Below, piece by piece: positions 1-8,414 of a DNA stretch of 37,839 bases; the first letter of the stretch is position 1; every line of letters begins with the position of its first letter. The stretch comes from Alicyclobacillus tolerans (GTDB taxonomy: Bacteria > Bacillota > Bacilli > Alicyclobacillales > Alicyclobacillaceae). The stretch is taken from the NCBI RefSeq assembly GCF_021739485.1, contig NZ_JAJFNK010000047.1:1-37839 (forward strand), written 5' to 3'. A program made the position numbers and the translations under genes. The notes under the pieces are model-generated. The model saw nothing but the letters and a program-made list of their open reading frames with translations, did not search any database and was not told the DNA's origin.

Positions 1-79
1 TCTATCACTGTGAGGTTATCAGTAAGTGGGGGAGAATTGAATGACCACGGTGGGGTACTTTTAAAGTATCAGATACAAA

Positions 80-175
80 GAAACGGCATCCACCCCTTGA
101 GAGGTAGTACGAAGGAATGTGAAGGCTAAGACCCAGTGTGACATGGGAGGGTAAATCGCAAGGGAACATGTGGGC
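80..175 (+). ncRNA. IS110/IS1111-type non-coding RNA-like segment (element end)
   Basis: This stretch aligns by eye with 25676-25772, which lies just downstream of an IS110-family transposase. Shared blocks include CGAAGGAATGT, GGCTA-GACCC and a TGGGAG-GT-AATC-CAAGG pattern, with roughly three quarters of positions the same. IS1111-type elements carry their guide (bridge/seek) RNA downstream of the transposase, so the matching transposase may lie just left of the window. The rest of 1-371 holds no gene I can support; the minus-strand ORF across it looks like a shadow. The RNA role is inferred from position and conservation only. Confidence 0.5.
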
Positions 176-371
176 ATCCAAAGGTGCAAACATATTTTCG
201 TTCCATGTATTGGTAACACAGCACCAATCCTTGTTCCCGTAATGGAGTATCCGTTCGAAAATTGGCACATCTAACATTCTGGCAATCCCTCTCAAACTGT
301 CAAGGTACGTAATCGTGAGAATGAGAGAGTAAATAGAAGAAAACATTAATTCTTAGTGGGAGGATTTTAAA

Positions 372-1832
372 GTGTCAATTGTGCAGGGGGATGAACCCGA
401 ACAACGCTCTGAGATGGGGGGAGTGTCAGAATCGCCGACGATCACAGCACGACTGGCAAAACGGTTATTGGCTATTCAATCGGATGAACAAACCCGGTTG
501 AGGCATACAGGTGATATATGCGTCATTGTGGTGTCTTCGAGACCAGACTGGACATTTGCCTGTGTACGTACGTTATTGCAGAATACAGCCCAATCTGTTC
601 GCATCTACATCGTTCCAAACGTGGATGATGTACGTATCTCGTTGACGGATTGTTATCGCGCCGTAGAGTCACTCATTCTTGAGGACTGGAAATCTGTTCA
701 TGTGTTGAGGTCAAAACCGGGTGTTGATGCGTTGAATGCAGCGCTGGAACAAGTGAATACGGAATTCTTTGCTGTACTTCAAGATCACGCTTTTGTGCCG
801 TCGCAATGGTTGGAGCATCTACTTTGGCCTTTTTATGACGACGAGTCTATCGCTGTGACAGCTCCTACCGCATTTGAAAAGGTTCCGGAGAACCTTCGAA
901 CTGCAATGACCACAGTGTCTAACGTAGAGGACGTAAACGAAGTCAATCGACGTACAAGGCGAGATCGGCTAGGGCGTTGGCACGAGGATTCTGAGGTTAC
1001 ATCGACGTGTTGGATAGCCAGACGTAACTTATTTCGAGAGGTTGGGACATTTACTACGACTCTAGCGAGCACAGACGCACGAATGCGTAACTGGCTAGAT
1101 CGCGTCCTGCAATCTGGGAATAAATTGGTGAAATGCGAGGATGTATACGTTTACGTGTTGCACTTATCAACCCGAGGCGTATTGTCAGAGTTTGAAAAAC
1201 CGGAAAGTCACGAGACCAGGAATTCAGACAGCTTCATTCTACCCTTTCAGTTTTGTGAAACGATTGGACTTGAGATACCGTATGGGAATACCTCTCCTCT
1301 CGTAACCCTAGTCATACTGCACTCCAGTCAAACAGAAGACGATCTTCTGCAAACGTGGCAGTCGGTGATTGCACAAACGTACGCCGACATTGAAACTGTG
1401 TTGGTCGTGTATCATTCCGCGGTAATTTCCAAATACGTTACGCCCGATGCAACATTGATTTTGCACGAAACGAAGTCATTACAATCTGCCTGGAGAGGTG
1501 CTCAGATGTTATGTCATGGTGCCTACGTTGGGTTTGTCGAGACGGGAACGGTCCTGCCTTGCGAACATGTGTACAGCTTGGTAGACCTGTTACATCGTGG
1601 CCACGCGATCGCTGGATGTCCGAAACCATGTAGTGAAACCAGCACCATAACAGTTGATCGAATTCCGCTGTCCGGTCTGTTTGCAAGACGTACGAATTCC
1701 CCCATAGGATCGATTGAGGAAGGTGTACTTGACCAGAAGGAGATGTTCATGTGGAGACCATCAGATCAAGCATTGGAGAAAATTGAAATTTTACACCGCG
1801 ATAGACCCTATTTTGTTATTCCTGAGGTATGA
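372..1832 (+). CDS. Degenerate tandem GT2-like (GT-A fold) protein
   Basis: The protein has 486 residues from a GTG start, preceded by GGGAGGA at about 8 nt spacing. Two GT2-like modules are visible. The first, about residues 45-260, opens with ICVIVVSSRPDW and has VLQDHAFVPSQWLEHL where active GT2 enzymes carry the DxD motif. The second, about residues 310-430, opens with PLVTLVILHSS, continues with QSVIAQTYADIETVLVV, and has FVETGTVLP at the DxD position. Neither module shows a clear DxD metal site, so catalysis is doubtful; a scaffold or sugar-binding role is possible. It is the first gene of a plus-strand GT run and lies 3-12 nt upstream of the next gene. No signal peptide or membrane segment is evident. 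The fold assignment is by pattern only. Confidence 0.65.
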   Translation: MSIVQGDEPEQRSEMGGVSESPTITARLAKRLLAIQSDEQTRLRHTGDICVIVVSSRPDWTFACVRTLLQNTAQSVRIYIVPNVDDVRISLTDCYRAVESLILEDWKSVHVLRSKPGVDALNAALEQVNTEFFAVLQDHAFVPSQWLEHLLWPFYDDESIAVTAPTAFEKVPENLRTAMTTVSNVEDVNEVNRRTRRDRLGRWHEDSEVTSTCWIARRNLFREVGTFTTTLASTDARMRNWLDRVLQSGNKLVKCEDVYVYVLHLSTRGVLSEFEKPESHETRNSDSFILPFQFCETIGLEIPYGNTSPLVTLVILHSSQTEDDLLQTWQSVIAQTYADIETVLVVYHSAVISKYVTPDATLILHETKSLQSAWRGAQMLCHGAYVGFVETGTVLPCEHVYSLVDLLHRGHAIAGCPKPCSETSTITVDRIPLSGLFARRTNSPIGSIEEGVLDQKEMFMWRPSDQALEKIEILHRDRPYFVIPEV

Positions 1833-1844
1833 GGGGTGATACAG

Positions 1845-3068
1845 ATGCATATTGTATGGCTTGGGGATGGAATGGAGTTCCCATCCCACCGCCTTCTCAA
1901 ACTGTTGCAGAATTACGGAAATGTATGGGGAATCCGGCCTCTGCATGTAACCACCCACCCCGAGAACCTGCAGACTATGTTCCTTGATAACTGGTACCGA
2001 CTCGAATCGGAGGAACCTTCCATAGTTGTGGTAACTCATCCGCTGTGGGTACGGACAGTGGTGCAAAATCGGCCTGAGCATGTGATTGTGTTGATGATGC
2101 ACGAATGGCCGAACGACGCGATCTATTCGCTGTGTACCAAGTTGCTCTTGTCTAATGCCGACATCATTGTGACCACTTCTGAACGGACTTATCTGGAGCA
2201 GTGTTTGCTGCGGGACGGCGTATTTCTATGGCAAAGTGATGATTCAACGTCTCACGGCGTTCTCGTGACAGGGGACGAAACATGGTTCCTCAAGGACTGC
2301 GAAGTGATCGTTCAATCCGCGCTCCGAGCAGTCTTGTTTCGTGAAGATTTGAAGACCGTGAGCGTCCAACAATGGCGGCAGAGGCGAAGCTACTATAATC
2401 AACTACTTGATAGACTTGGTGGTCCTCATGAGACCGCAAGCTTTTTGCTGGCAACTTACAAGTATTTGCTACACGAATCAGACGCGAGAGACCAGTTATT
2501 ACAGGCTTTCGGACAGATGGTAACAAATGGACGCCGAGATTGTCTTCGAGGGCAGTTCAGATTTTTGTCCGCGATTCAGGCTCAACTCGACCAGTTGGAG
2601 GAAGCTATACAAACGTATGGAATCACGGCACTCACTGCGGAAGAACGGACAAATTACCGTCGATTGCTGGACATGTATAACGCGGATGAGGAACGGGCGG
2701 TTAAGGCGGAACTCTATCGGCTTAACGACGACTTGTGCACAGCGAGAACTGTCTTAAGCAATCCACAAACGAACGTTGAAACATCTTTGTATGTAAAGAT
2801 TTTAGTTGAAACGGGAAGCGTCCAAGAAGCTCTGGGAATCGTGGCTTCCCATACGGATAGAGTCGGTTTGTCTTCAGCGGAATTACACTGGATAATCGGG
2901 GTCGAGTGTTGGCGAAACCGTCGCTCGTTTGAAGCTATGCATGAGCACCTGCTGGCTGCGGCAAGTGATTTCGCATTCGTTCAAACCATGCATGACTGGG
3001 CGAAAATGGAGGATGCCATTGACTCTTTTGTAAGGGGGTATTCCGATGGCGTTACAACCTATCCGTAA
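1845..3068 (+). CDS. Half GT-B-like protein with helical (TPR-like) C-terminal region
   Basis: I place the start at ATG 1845 because GAGGGG sits 8 nt upstream; an in-frame GTG at 1836 is the alternative. The protein has about 407 residues. Residues 1-150 resemble the N-terminal Rossmann half of GT4-type enzymes: MHIVWLGDG, IVVVTHPLWVRTV, then SNADIIVTTSERTYLEQCL. The C-terminal nucleotide-sugar domain and its EX7E motif are missing. Residues 170-400 are helix-rich, with repeat-like spacing (LDQLEEAIQTYG, SVQEALGIVASHTD). The last 23 bases overlap the next gene, implying translational coupling. It could be a non-catalytic partner of the neighbouring GTs. I do not recognise the exact family. 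Confidence 0.6.
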   Translation: MHIVWLGDGMEFPSHRLLKLLQNYGNVWGIRPLHVTTHPENLQTMFLDNWYRLESEEPSIVVVTHPLWVRTVVQNRPEHVIVLMMHEWPNDAIYSLCTKLLLSNADIIVTTSERTYLEQCLLRDGVFLWQSDDSTSHGVLVTGDETWFLKDCEVIVQSALRAVLFREDLKTVSVQQWRQRRSYYNQLLDRLGGPHETASFLLATYKYLLHESDARDQLLQAFGQMVTNGRRDCLRGQFRFLSAIQAQLDQLEEAIQTYGITALTAEERTNYRRLLDMYNADEERAVKAELYRLNDDLCTARTVLSNPQTNVETSLYVKILVETGSVQEALGIVASHTDRVGLSSAELHWIIGVECWRNRRSFEAMHEHLLAAASDFAFVQTMHDWAKMEDAIDSFVRGYSDGVTTYP

Positions 3069-3780
3069 AGTCGCTGGAAATCGATTGACGGCAATCATGC
3101 AGGTCCGCAACGAGGCGAACCGGTATTTATCCCGTGTACTCGAAAATCTATCCGCATTTTGCGACGACATCGTCATCGTTGACGACGCAAGTACAGACAA
3201 CACAGCAGACGTATGTAAATCGTTCCCCAAGGTGACCAAGTTGGTGACATCGAATGAATCACGCTTCCAACGGGAATGGGAGTTACGAACCATTCTGTGG
3301 CAAGCCGTATCTGAACTGGAGCCGGATTGGGTGATCGCTGTTGACGCTGATGAGCTCTATGAGCAAAGAATGCAAACGGAAGTTTCACGTCTCATCAACC
3401 AGGATCAATTTGACTGGATTGGATTTCGATTCTACGACTTCTGGGGATGCGAGACTCACTACCGAGACGATGAACACTGGAATATTCATCGACGACATAC
3501 AATGACGCTAGCACGATATTTCCATACTTATCCATATTTCTACCCGAAAATGGAACACCACGTACCACGACTTCCACTCACGTACTCCGCATTACCAGGT
3601 TTCCACTCTGATGTTCGGGTGAAACACCTCGGGTGGGCGGGCGATGCGGATGAGAGATTTAGTAAATACCTGCGGTATAAGGAGCGAGATCCGAACGGGC
3701 AATGGGGCAGTTTGGCACATTACGAGTCTATTTTGGACCCTAAACCGAACCTGGTTGCGTGGGAGGACGATGCGGAGTGA
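3046..3780 (+). CDS. GT2 family glycosyltransferase
   Basis: This 244-residue protein is a compact GT-A enzyme. Visible signatures are LTAIMQVRNEAN near the N-terminus, DDIVIVDDASTDNTADVC for nucleotide binding, and DWVIAVDADELYEQ with an intact DxD (DAD) for metal and sugar nucleotide. The C-terminal half is rich in His, Tyr and Trp (HWNIHRRHTMTLARYFHTYP). There is no TPR tail, unlike the minus-strand paralogues, and no membrane segment, so a cytoplasmic enzyme acting on a soluble acceptor is likely. It overlaps the gene on either side (23 and 4 nt), which fits a single operon. The sugar and acceptor cannot be read from the sequence. Confidence 0.85.
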   Translation: MALQPIRKVAGNRLTAIMQVRNEANRYLSRVLENLSAFCDDIVIVDDASTDNTADVCKSFPKVTKLVTSNESRFQREWELRTILWQAVSELEPDWVIAVDADELYEQRMQTEVSRLINQDQFDWIGFRFYDFWGCETHYRDDEHWNIHRRHTMTLARYFHTYPYFYPKMEHHVPRLPLTYSALPGFHSDVRVKHLGWAGDADERFSKYLRYKERDPNGQWGSLAHYESILDPKPNLVAWEDDAE

Positions 3781-4892
3781 GAGCTGTCAGCGTACTGACC
3801 CACAGTTTTCTGGATGCGTACAATGGGCGGACAGACAAGGTGTTCGGTGGTGGGCTTGAGCGGTACATCTTCGACCTTTGCCAGGTGATCCTTCAGATGG
3901 GACTACAGCCGGTGGTGCACCAACTGACTGGCGGACCAGACTTTACCCTGGATACGGACGGAATTACGGTATACGGGCATTGCTGCACTAATGAGACGTA
4001 TGTGCAGGTGTTCGAACAAATGGCGCATTCCGCCGATGGATTGATCATCTACTCCAGTCAAATTTGGCAACCCATTCAGTATCGGAGAGGGAGCATCGGA
4101 ATTTGTCATGGCATCAGCTGGGATCACCCGCGATTTTCCCTATCGTACAAGGAACGCGTCGCAACGTCGATTCAAAACTCGCTGGAGCAGTTGGACCAAG
4201 TAGTGTCTGTCGACTCTCATTTCTTGACCTTCAGCCGGGCTGTATGTTCCTACGAAGACATTGACAAAGTGGTGTTGCTACCGAATTCAGTGGACACGCA
4301 TCGCTTCCGCCCACGCGAATCGTCTGCGATTCATCAGGGTACGCTACGGGTTTTATATCCACGCCGAATCAGCCAGGAGCGCGGGGCGCTTCTCATGATG
4401 CTGGCCGCTGATGAACTGGTGTCGAAATATCCGTATGTGACCGTGGAGTTTGCTGGCGAAGTGATTCAAGGTGATGTGCTCAGTGAGACGTTTCTCGCGT
4501 GGCAGCGCAGACACCCGTACAGAGAACGTATTGTGCACCACGTTTACACAATGGATGAGATGCCTGAGGCTTACCAACGGGCCGACATTGCAGTGATTCC
4601 AACGATTTTTTCTGAAGGAACCTCATATAGCTGTTTGGAAGCGTTGAGTTGTGGATTGGCCATAGTCTCAACCAACGTCGGCGGTCTGAATGACCTCATT
4701 ATCGACAACTTCAACGGGAGACTAGTTACACCTAATCACGTAGACCTGGTGGCCGCGATTTCGGAATTGATTGACGATGAAGAACAAAGGCAGTATCTTG
4801 GCGCCAATGCCAGAAGGACCGCGCTGAGTTTTGACAAGGTCAGGTGGAACCTTCGCTGGAAGCAGATTCTCGATTCACACATAGGAAAGTAA
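3777..4892 (+). CDS. GT4 family glycosyltransferase
   Basis: The protein has 371 residues from GTG 3777, which overlaps the upstream TGA and has GGAGG about 10 nt before it; an in-frame ATG at 3759 has worse spacing. It is a GT-B enzyme. The N-terminal half begins RAVSVLTHSFLDAYNG with a glycine-rich GGGLERY segment. The hinge carries LYPRRISQERGALLMM. The C-terminal nucleotide-sugar domain carries the EX7E motif in SEGTSYSCLEALSCGLAIVS, followed by TNVGGLNDLI. It is the last gene of the plus-strand run, and its 3' end overlaps the convergent TPR-GT gene by 18 nt with no terminator visible between them. It probably transfers a hexose in a surface glycan pathway; specificity is unknown. Confidence 0.88.
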   Translation: MRAVSVLTHSFLDAYNGRTDKVFGGGLERYIFDLCQVILQMGLQPVVHQLTGGPDFTLDTDGITVYGHCCTNETYVQVFEQMAHSADGLIIYSSQIWQPIQYRRGSIGICHGISWDHPRFSLSYKERVATSIQNSLEQLDQVVSVDSHFLTFSRAVCSYEDIDKVVLLPNSVDTHRFRPRESSAIHQGTLRVLYPRRISQERGALLMMLAADELVSKYPYVTVEFAGEVIQGDVLSETFLAWQRRHPYRERIVHHVYTMDEMPEAYQRADIAVIPTIFSEGTSYSCLEALSCGLAIVSTNVGGLNDLIIDNFNGRLVTPNHVDLVAAISELIDDEEQRQYLGANARRTALSFDKVRWNLRWKQILDSHIGK

Positions 4893-6791
4893 ATGGATGA
4901 GCAGGCCGCGGACGTTGAGGTGCAACTTGGGCATTTGGTACTGAACCAGGTGTTCGTGCGCTTGTAACACGTAACTTGCATATTTGACGGTAGTCATCGC
5001 CAAATTGGGTGCGGCACCGGGCTGCATAGGACGAAACCACGTCAGGGCTTTGCGTGGTTGATTTGATTGAAGGCAGAGCAACCCGAGTAGGTCGTATTCT
5101 ACTCGTCCTAAATGTACGCTCCTGGTTTGGGCGAGTATAAGAAGTTTCTCGCGAATCCTGTGTGGGAAGTCTATCAATGTCAGCGGTAGATGCAGGGGCA
5201 ACCATGGCCCACTGGCGGGTACAAACCGCTGTTGGAAGGCCAGCCAGGCGTCCAATGCATTTACATGCAGCAATGAACTCTGGAGGGTACAGTACCAGTC
5301 TGCGGCGAGAATGCCCCCCTGCATAGAGGGACGGTAGTCGGACGGGGCTTTGGCTTCAACGTCTAGGGTATCTATCAGCGCATCAATGCCACCCTCGTTC
5401 TGCAGATGACGTACCTCAAGGGCCCACAGATAAGCAGCTGCCGTCGCTGATAGTTGAGGGTCGTCAAGTAACTGGGACATCTTCTTCTGGGCTCCCTCAA
5501 AATCCTCTTCTTGTGCACAGAGAACCGCGTTAAGAAGCGGATCGTGAAAAGCAGTTGGATAATAGGTCATAACTTCACGCGTCATGTCAGGGCATCGGTG
5601 GTCCACCAGTGCGCGAAACACGATTTTCCACACATGGTCTGTCAGCATGTTGCCGTAGCATTGCAAGCAGGAGCGAAGCAGTTCATCCCTTCCCAAGCCA
5701 AGTGTAAGCAGCGTAGCACGTTTCCAGAGTGGTGTGTAGTTTGGAAAATGTTCAATCCCCCTTTGGTATATTTTCACCGCGTCTTCAAAATTCCCAAGGA
5801 GCTCTTGTGTGATGCCCATGAGAAAGCAACTGTTGTACGTGCCTGCACCAGACAACGATGAATACTTGTGCGACATGTCTCCAAGTTGGGTGGATTGCTC
5901 AAGCAGTTGCTTTGCACTCACGTAGTCTCCGCGTTGGATCATCAGATTTGCCTCCATGTCAAGCAAGTCAGGAAAGTCCGCAAAGTGCTGTCTTCCAGCC
6001 GCGAAAATCTGCATTGCCTCCTCGACTCGTCCCAAAGATTGCAGGACGTAGGCGGTCTTGAGAACAATGTCCGAAGCAAACCCAACCGAAACCGGGACTT
6101 TACTGAGAAGGGGATAGAGGATCTGGAGGGACTCTTCGTATTGCTCCCGTTGAAAATATTCGGTGGCCAACGCGTACTGCAGGAGTATGTCTTCCGGGTT
6201 ATCTTGCATCGCATTTTTCAAGATTTGTAAATTGCGCGCATTTTTATTTTTGGCGGTAATCACCTCCGGTAGATAACCATAATGCTGAAGTGTGATCTCG
6301 CTGAACTCGATTTGCCCGCCGAGGGCCTGGATGTTTGGAATGACTGACTCGTGAATGGCGCCTTCGAAACGAATATTCGGGTGATTCCTGAACAGTCGGC
6401 ATGCGGAGTCTGTGACGTAGGGGTCACCTTCTGCGTTGCCCAAGTGGCTACGGATTTTGACGAAATACCCGTATACGTCTTGGCAGTTGAGTAAACTGAG
6501 AATGTAGTCTAGATCGGGTGGAATGAGTTCTTCATCGGCGTCAATGACCAATATCCAGGGTTGGCGCGCGTACGCTAAACCGAGATTACGGGCCTTTGCA
6601 AAGTCAGACTGCCACTGTGCGTCGATGACTTGAGCACCAAAGTGATGCAGAATGTCCGCGGTACCGTCCGTCGATCCGGTGTCTACAACCACCAATTCCG
6701 AAACCAGACGTGCGAGCGACGAAAGACATCTCGAAAGGCGTTGTTCTTCATCCCGAACCATCATGCAAACCGTTATCGGAAGTCGTACCAT
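4875..6791 (-). CDS. GT2-TPR glycosyltransferase (paralogue 3)
   Basis: The protein has 638 residues, with ATG preceded by GAGGGA. Residues 1-230 form a GT2 catalytic domain: ITVCMMVRDEEQRLSRCLSS, ELVVVDTGSTDGTADIL, FAKARNLGLAYA, and WILVIDADEEL with an intact DxD. The IHESV and HYGYLPEVI segments close the domain, as in other GT2-TPR proteins. Residues 240-600 are tetratricopeptide-like helical pairs (LLQYALATEYFQREQYEESL). Only 3 nt separate it from the upstream paralogue, so the two are cotranscribed. GT2-TPR enzymes of this kind are known or proposed to glycosylate proteins; here the acceptor may be the repeat protein encoded at the head of the same operon (inference). Confidence 0.88.
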   Translation of the reverse strand: MVRLPITVCMMVRDEEQRLSRCLSSLARLVSELVVVDTGSTDGTADILHHFGAQVIDAQWQSDFAKARNLGLAYARQPWILVIDADEELIPPDLDYILSLLNCQDVYGYFVKIRSHLGNAEGDPYVTDSACRLFRNHPNIRFEGAIHESVIPNIQALGGQIEFSEITLQHYGYLPEVITAKNKNARNLQILKNAMQDNPEDILLQYALATEYFQREQYEESLQILYPLLSKVPVSVGFASDIVLKTAYVLQSLGRVEEAMQIFAAGRQHFADFPDLLDMEANLMIQRGDYVSAKQLLEQSTQLGDMSHKYSSLSGAGTYNSCFLMGITQELLGNFEDAVKIYQRGIEHFPNYTPLWKRATLLTLGLGRDELLRSCLQCYGNMLTDHVWKIVFRALVDHRCPDMTREVMTYYPTAFHDPLLNAVLCAQEEDFEGAQKKMSQLLDDPQLSATAAAYLWALEVRHLQNEGGIDALIDTLDVEAKAPSDYRPSMQGGILAADWYCTLQSSLLHVNALDAWLAFQQRFVPASGPWLPLHLPLTLIDFPHRIREKLLILAQTRSVHLGRVEYDLLGLLCLQSNQPRKALTWFRPMQPGAAPNLAMTTVKYASYVLQAHEHLVQYQMPKLHLNVRGLLIHLLSYV

Positions 6792-6794
6792 ACA

Positions 6795-8414
6795 TCATCC
6801 CTCACTTGTGAACTTGCTTGGCAATTGTAGGCGGACATCGGTAATCAATGGCCTAAGATTTGTGGGTAGGAGGACGGTCAAGTGTTTGTCGCAAAGAGCG
6901 GATAAGCAGTGAACAAATGCTTGTGTCGTCCAGACGTAATCCTCAGCGGGGAGACTGGAATTGACAATGTGAGAACGAAACACGTTTAACTTTTCCATAA
7001 CTTGCGTCAAGTGTCCGCTGGCGTAGGCCGACTGGATTCCGAATGACAGGGCGGATGCATCCTCTCCGGCGTTTGGTTCCTGGTTGTCGCCTGGAGAAAT
7101 GGCCCCATATAGACGACGCGCGAGGTCCTGCAACATCAAAACCGTTTGTTTTATCGAAGGATCGGACCACTTGCTTGAATTCTGCTTTACGACTTCATCC
7201 ACGGCTGCGTAACAAGCTGCGTCATAAAGGATCGAAACGACCTTCATGTAGACTTGTGGTGAATGGACAGCAAACCGCTCCGAGAGCAATTTGGCGACGT
7301 CCGATTCTCTCCCGGTACAACGCAGAATCCGAAAGATTCGATACAGCGCAGTATGAAAGCTGGGCCGCAGACGCATGGCTTCTGCGTAGCAGTTAATGGC
7401 GATGTCGTAGTCGTGTGTGGCTTCGTTGAATTTACCGAGTTGATACCAGGTGAGGTGAGCACCCATTCCTTCCTCTGTATGGTAGTGCGCCTTGGGCGGA
7501 CCGATTTGAATGGCCTGAGCCGCCGCAATCTTCGCACGTTCGAATAGCCCGAGGCTCGATAGAAATGATGCCTGATGGTGATACAGGTCGGTGTAATCCC
7601 GGTAAAACTGAACCCCTTCTTGACAGAGTTCCACCGCTTCACGCATCCTGCCCAACGCTGCCAAACAGCACGCTTCATACTTGAGAACCAAGTGCGTATA
7701 GTTGGTTAGTGGAGATAACTGTACTCTCGCCTGATGAAACGTCTCGTAGGCCTTGGCAACAGATCCGCCACGCCAGTACTCAATGGCGATGTTGTAGAGA
7801 TGGAATGAGTTGGTTGGATCGCGCTCGAGCTCTTTTTGCAATAGGGTGATGTTGCGAATGTACTTGTTTTTTTGCAAAATCACCTCACGAGTATACCCGT
7901 AGTGGTGTATTTTCACGTTCGACACGTGAAATTGGGCGGCGGGGCAGTGATACAGGATGCTCGCCGAGATTTGTTCGTGAATGGCCCCTTCAAACCGGTA
8001 CTGTGGTAGGTTTTTAAACATGCGAAGAATGGGATTGACGGTGGTACCACCCTGTTCCATTCGAACATGGTTATGCACTTGCAGAAAAAATCCCTCGTAT
8101 TCTTCATGGGCCGCATAGGCGCAAAGTTCGGCGATGTCTCCCTGGTCCAACTCCTCATCGGCATCCATAAACAGAATCCAACGTTCGGAGGCCTTGTCAA
8201 GTCCAACATTGCGTGCCTTGGCAAAGTCATCTTCCCAAGGCACCGATAGTACGATGGCACCATGCTGCTTGGCGATCTTGACGGTATCGTCGGTTGAACC
8301 GGTGTCGACCACAATCATCTCTTGGACAATTCCTTGGACACTTTGCAACATTCGGGCCAGGAATGCCTGCTCATTTTTCACGATCATGCACAACGAAATC
8401 GATGGAACGTACAA
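6795..8414 (-). CDS. GT2-TPR glycosyltransferase (paralogue 2)
   Basis: I choose TTG 8414 as the start (LYVPSISLCMIVKNEQ) because GAGGAGGAA lies a few nt upstream and homology begins there; the ORF stays open to 8657, but that extension overlaps the upstream gene. The product is about 539 residues. The GT2 domain shows EMIVVDTGSTDDTVKIAKQH, FAKARNVGLDKA and WILFMDADEELDQ (DxD). The helical TPR tail runs from about residue 215 (FHLYNIAIEYWRGG, LYHHQASFLSSLGLFERAK). The start overlaps the 3' end of the upstream paralogue by 44 nt. A cytoplasmic protein glycosyltransferase role is likely by family; the substrate is inferred from operon context. Confidence 0.85.
   Translation of the reverse strand: MYVPSISLCMIVKNEQAFLARMLQSVQGIVQEMIVVDTGSTDDTVKIAKQHGAIVLSVPWEDDFAKARNVGLDKASERWILFMDADEELDQGDIAELCAYAAHEEYEGFFLQVHNHVRMEQGGTTVNPILRMFKNLPQYRFEGAIHEQISASILYHCPAAQFHVSNVKIHHYGYTREVILQKNKYIRNITLLQKELERDPTNSFHLYNIAIEYWRGGSVAKAYETFHQARVQLSPLTNYTHLVLKYEACCLAALGRMREAVELCQEGVQFYRDYTDLYHHQASFLSSLGLFERAKIAAAQAIQIGPPKAHYHTEEGMGAHLTWYQLGKFNEATHDYDIAINCYAEAMRLRPSFHTALYRIFRILRCTGRESDVAKLLSERFAVHSPQVYMKVVSILYDAACYAAVDEVVKQNSSKWSDPSIKQTVLMLQDLARRLYGAISPGDNQEPNAGEDASALSFGIQSAYASGHLTQVMEKLNVFRSHIVNSSLPAEDYVWTTQAFVHCLSALCDKHLTVLLPTNLRPLITDVRLQLPSKFTSEG

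Noticed and set aside
5..346. A 113-codon minus-strand ORF at the window start
   Set aside because: It covers the IS110-type non-coding block, whose relative at 25676 is not conserved as protein; no supporting motif.
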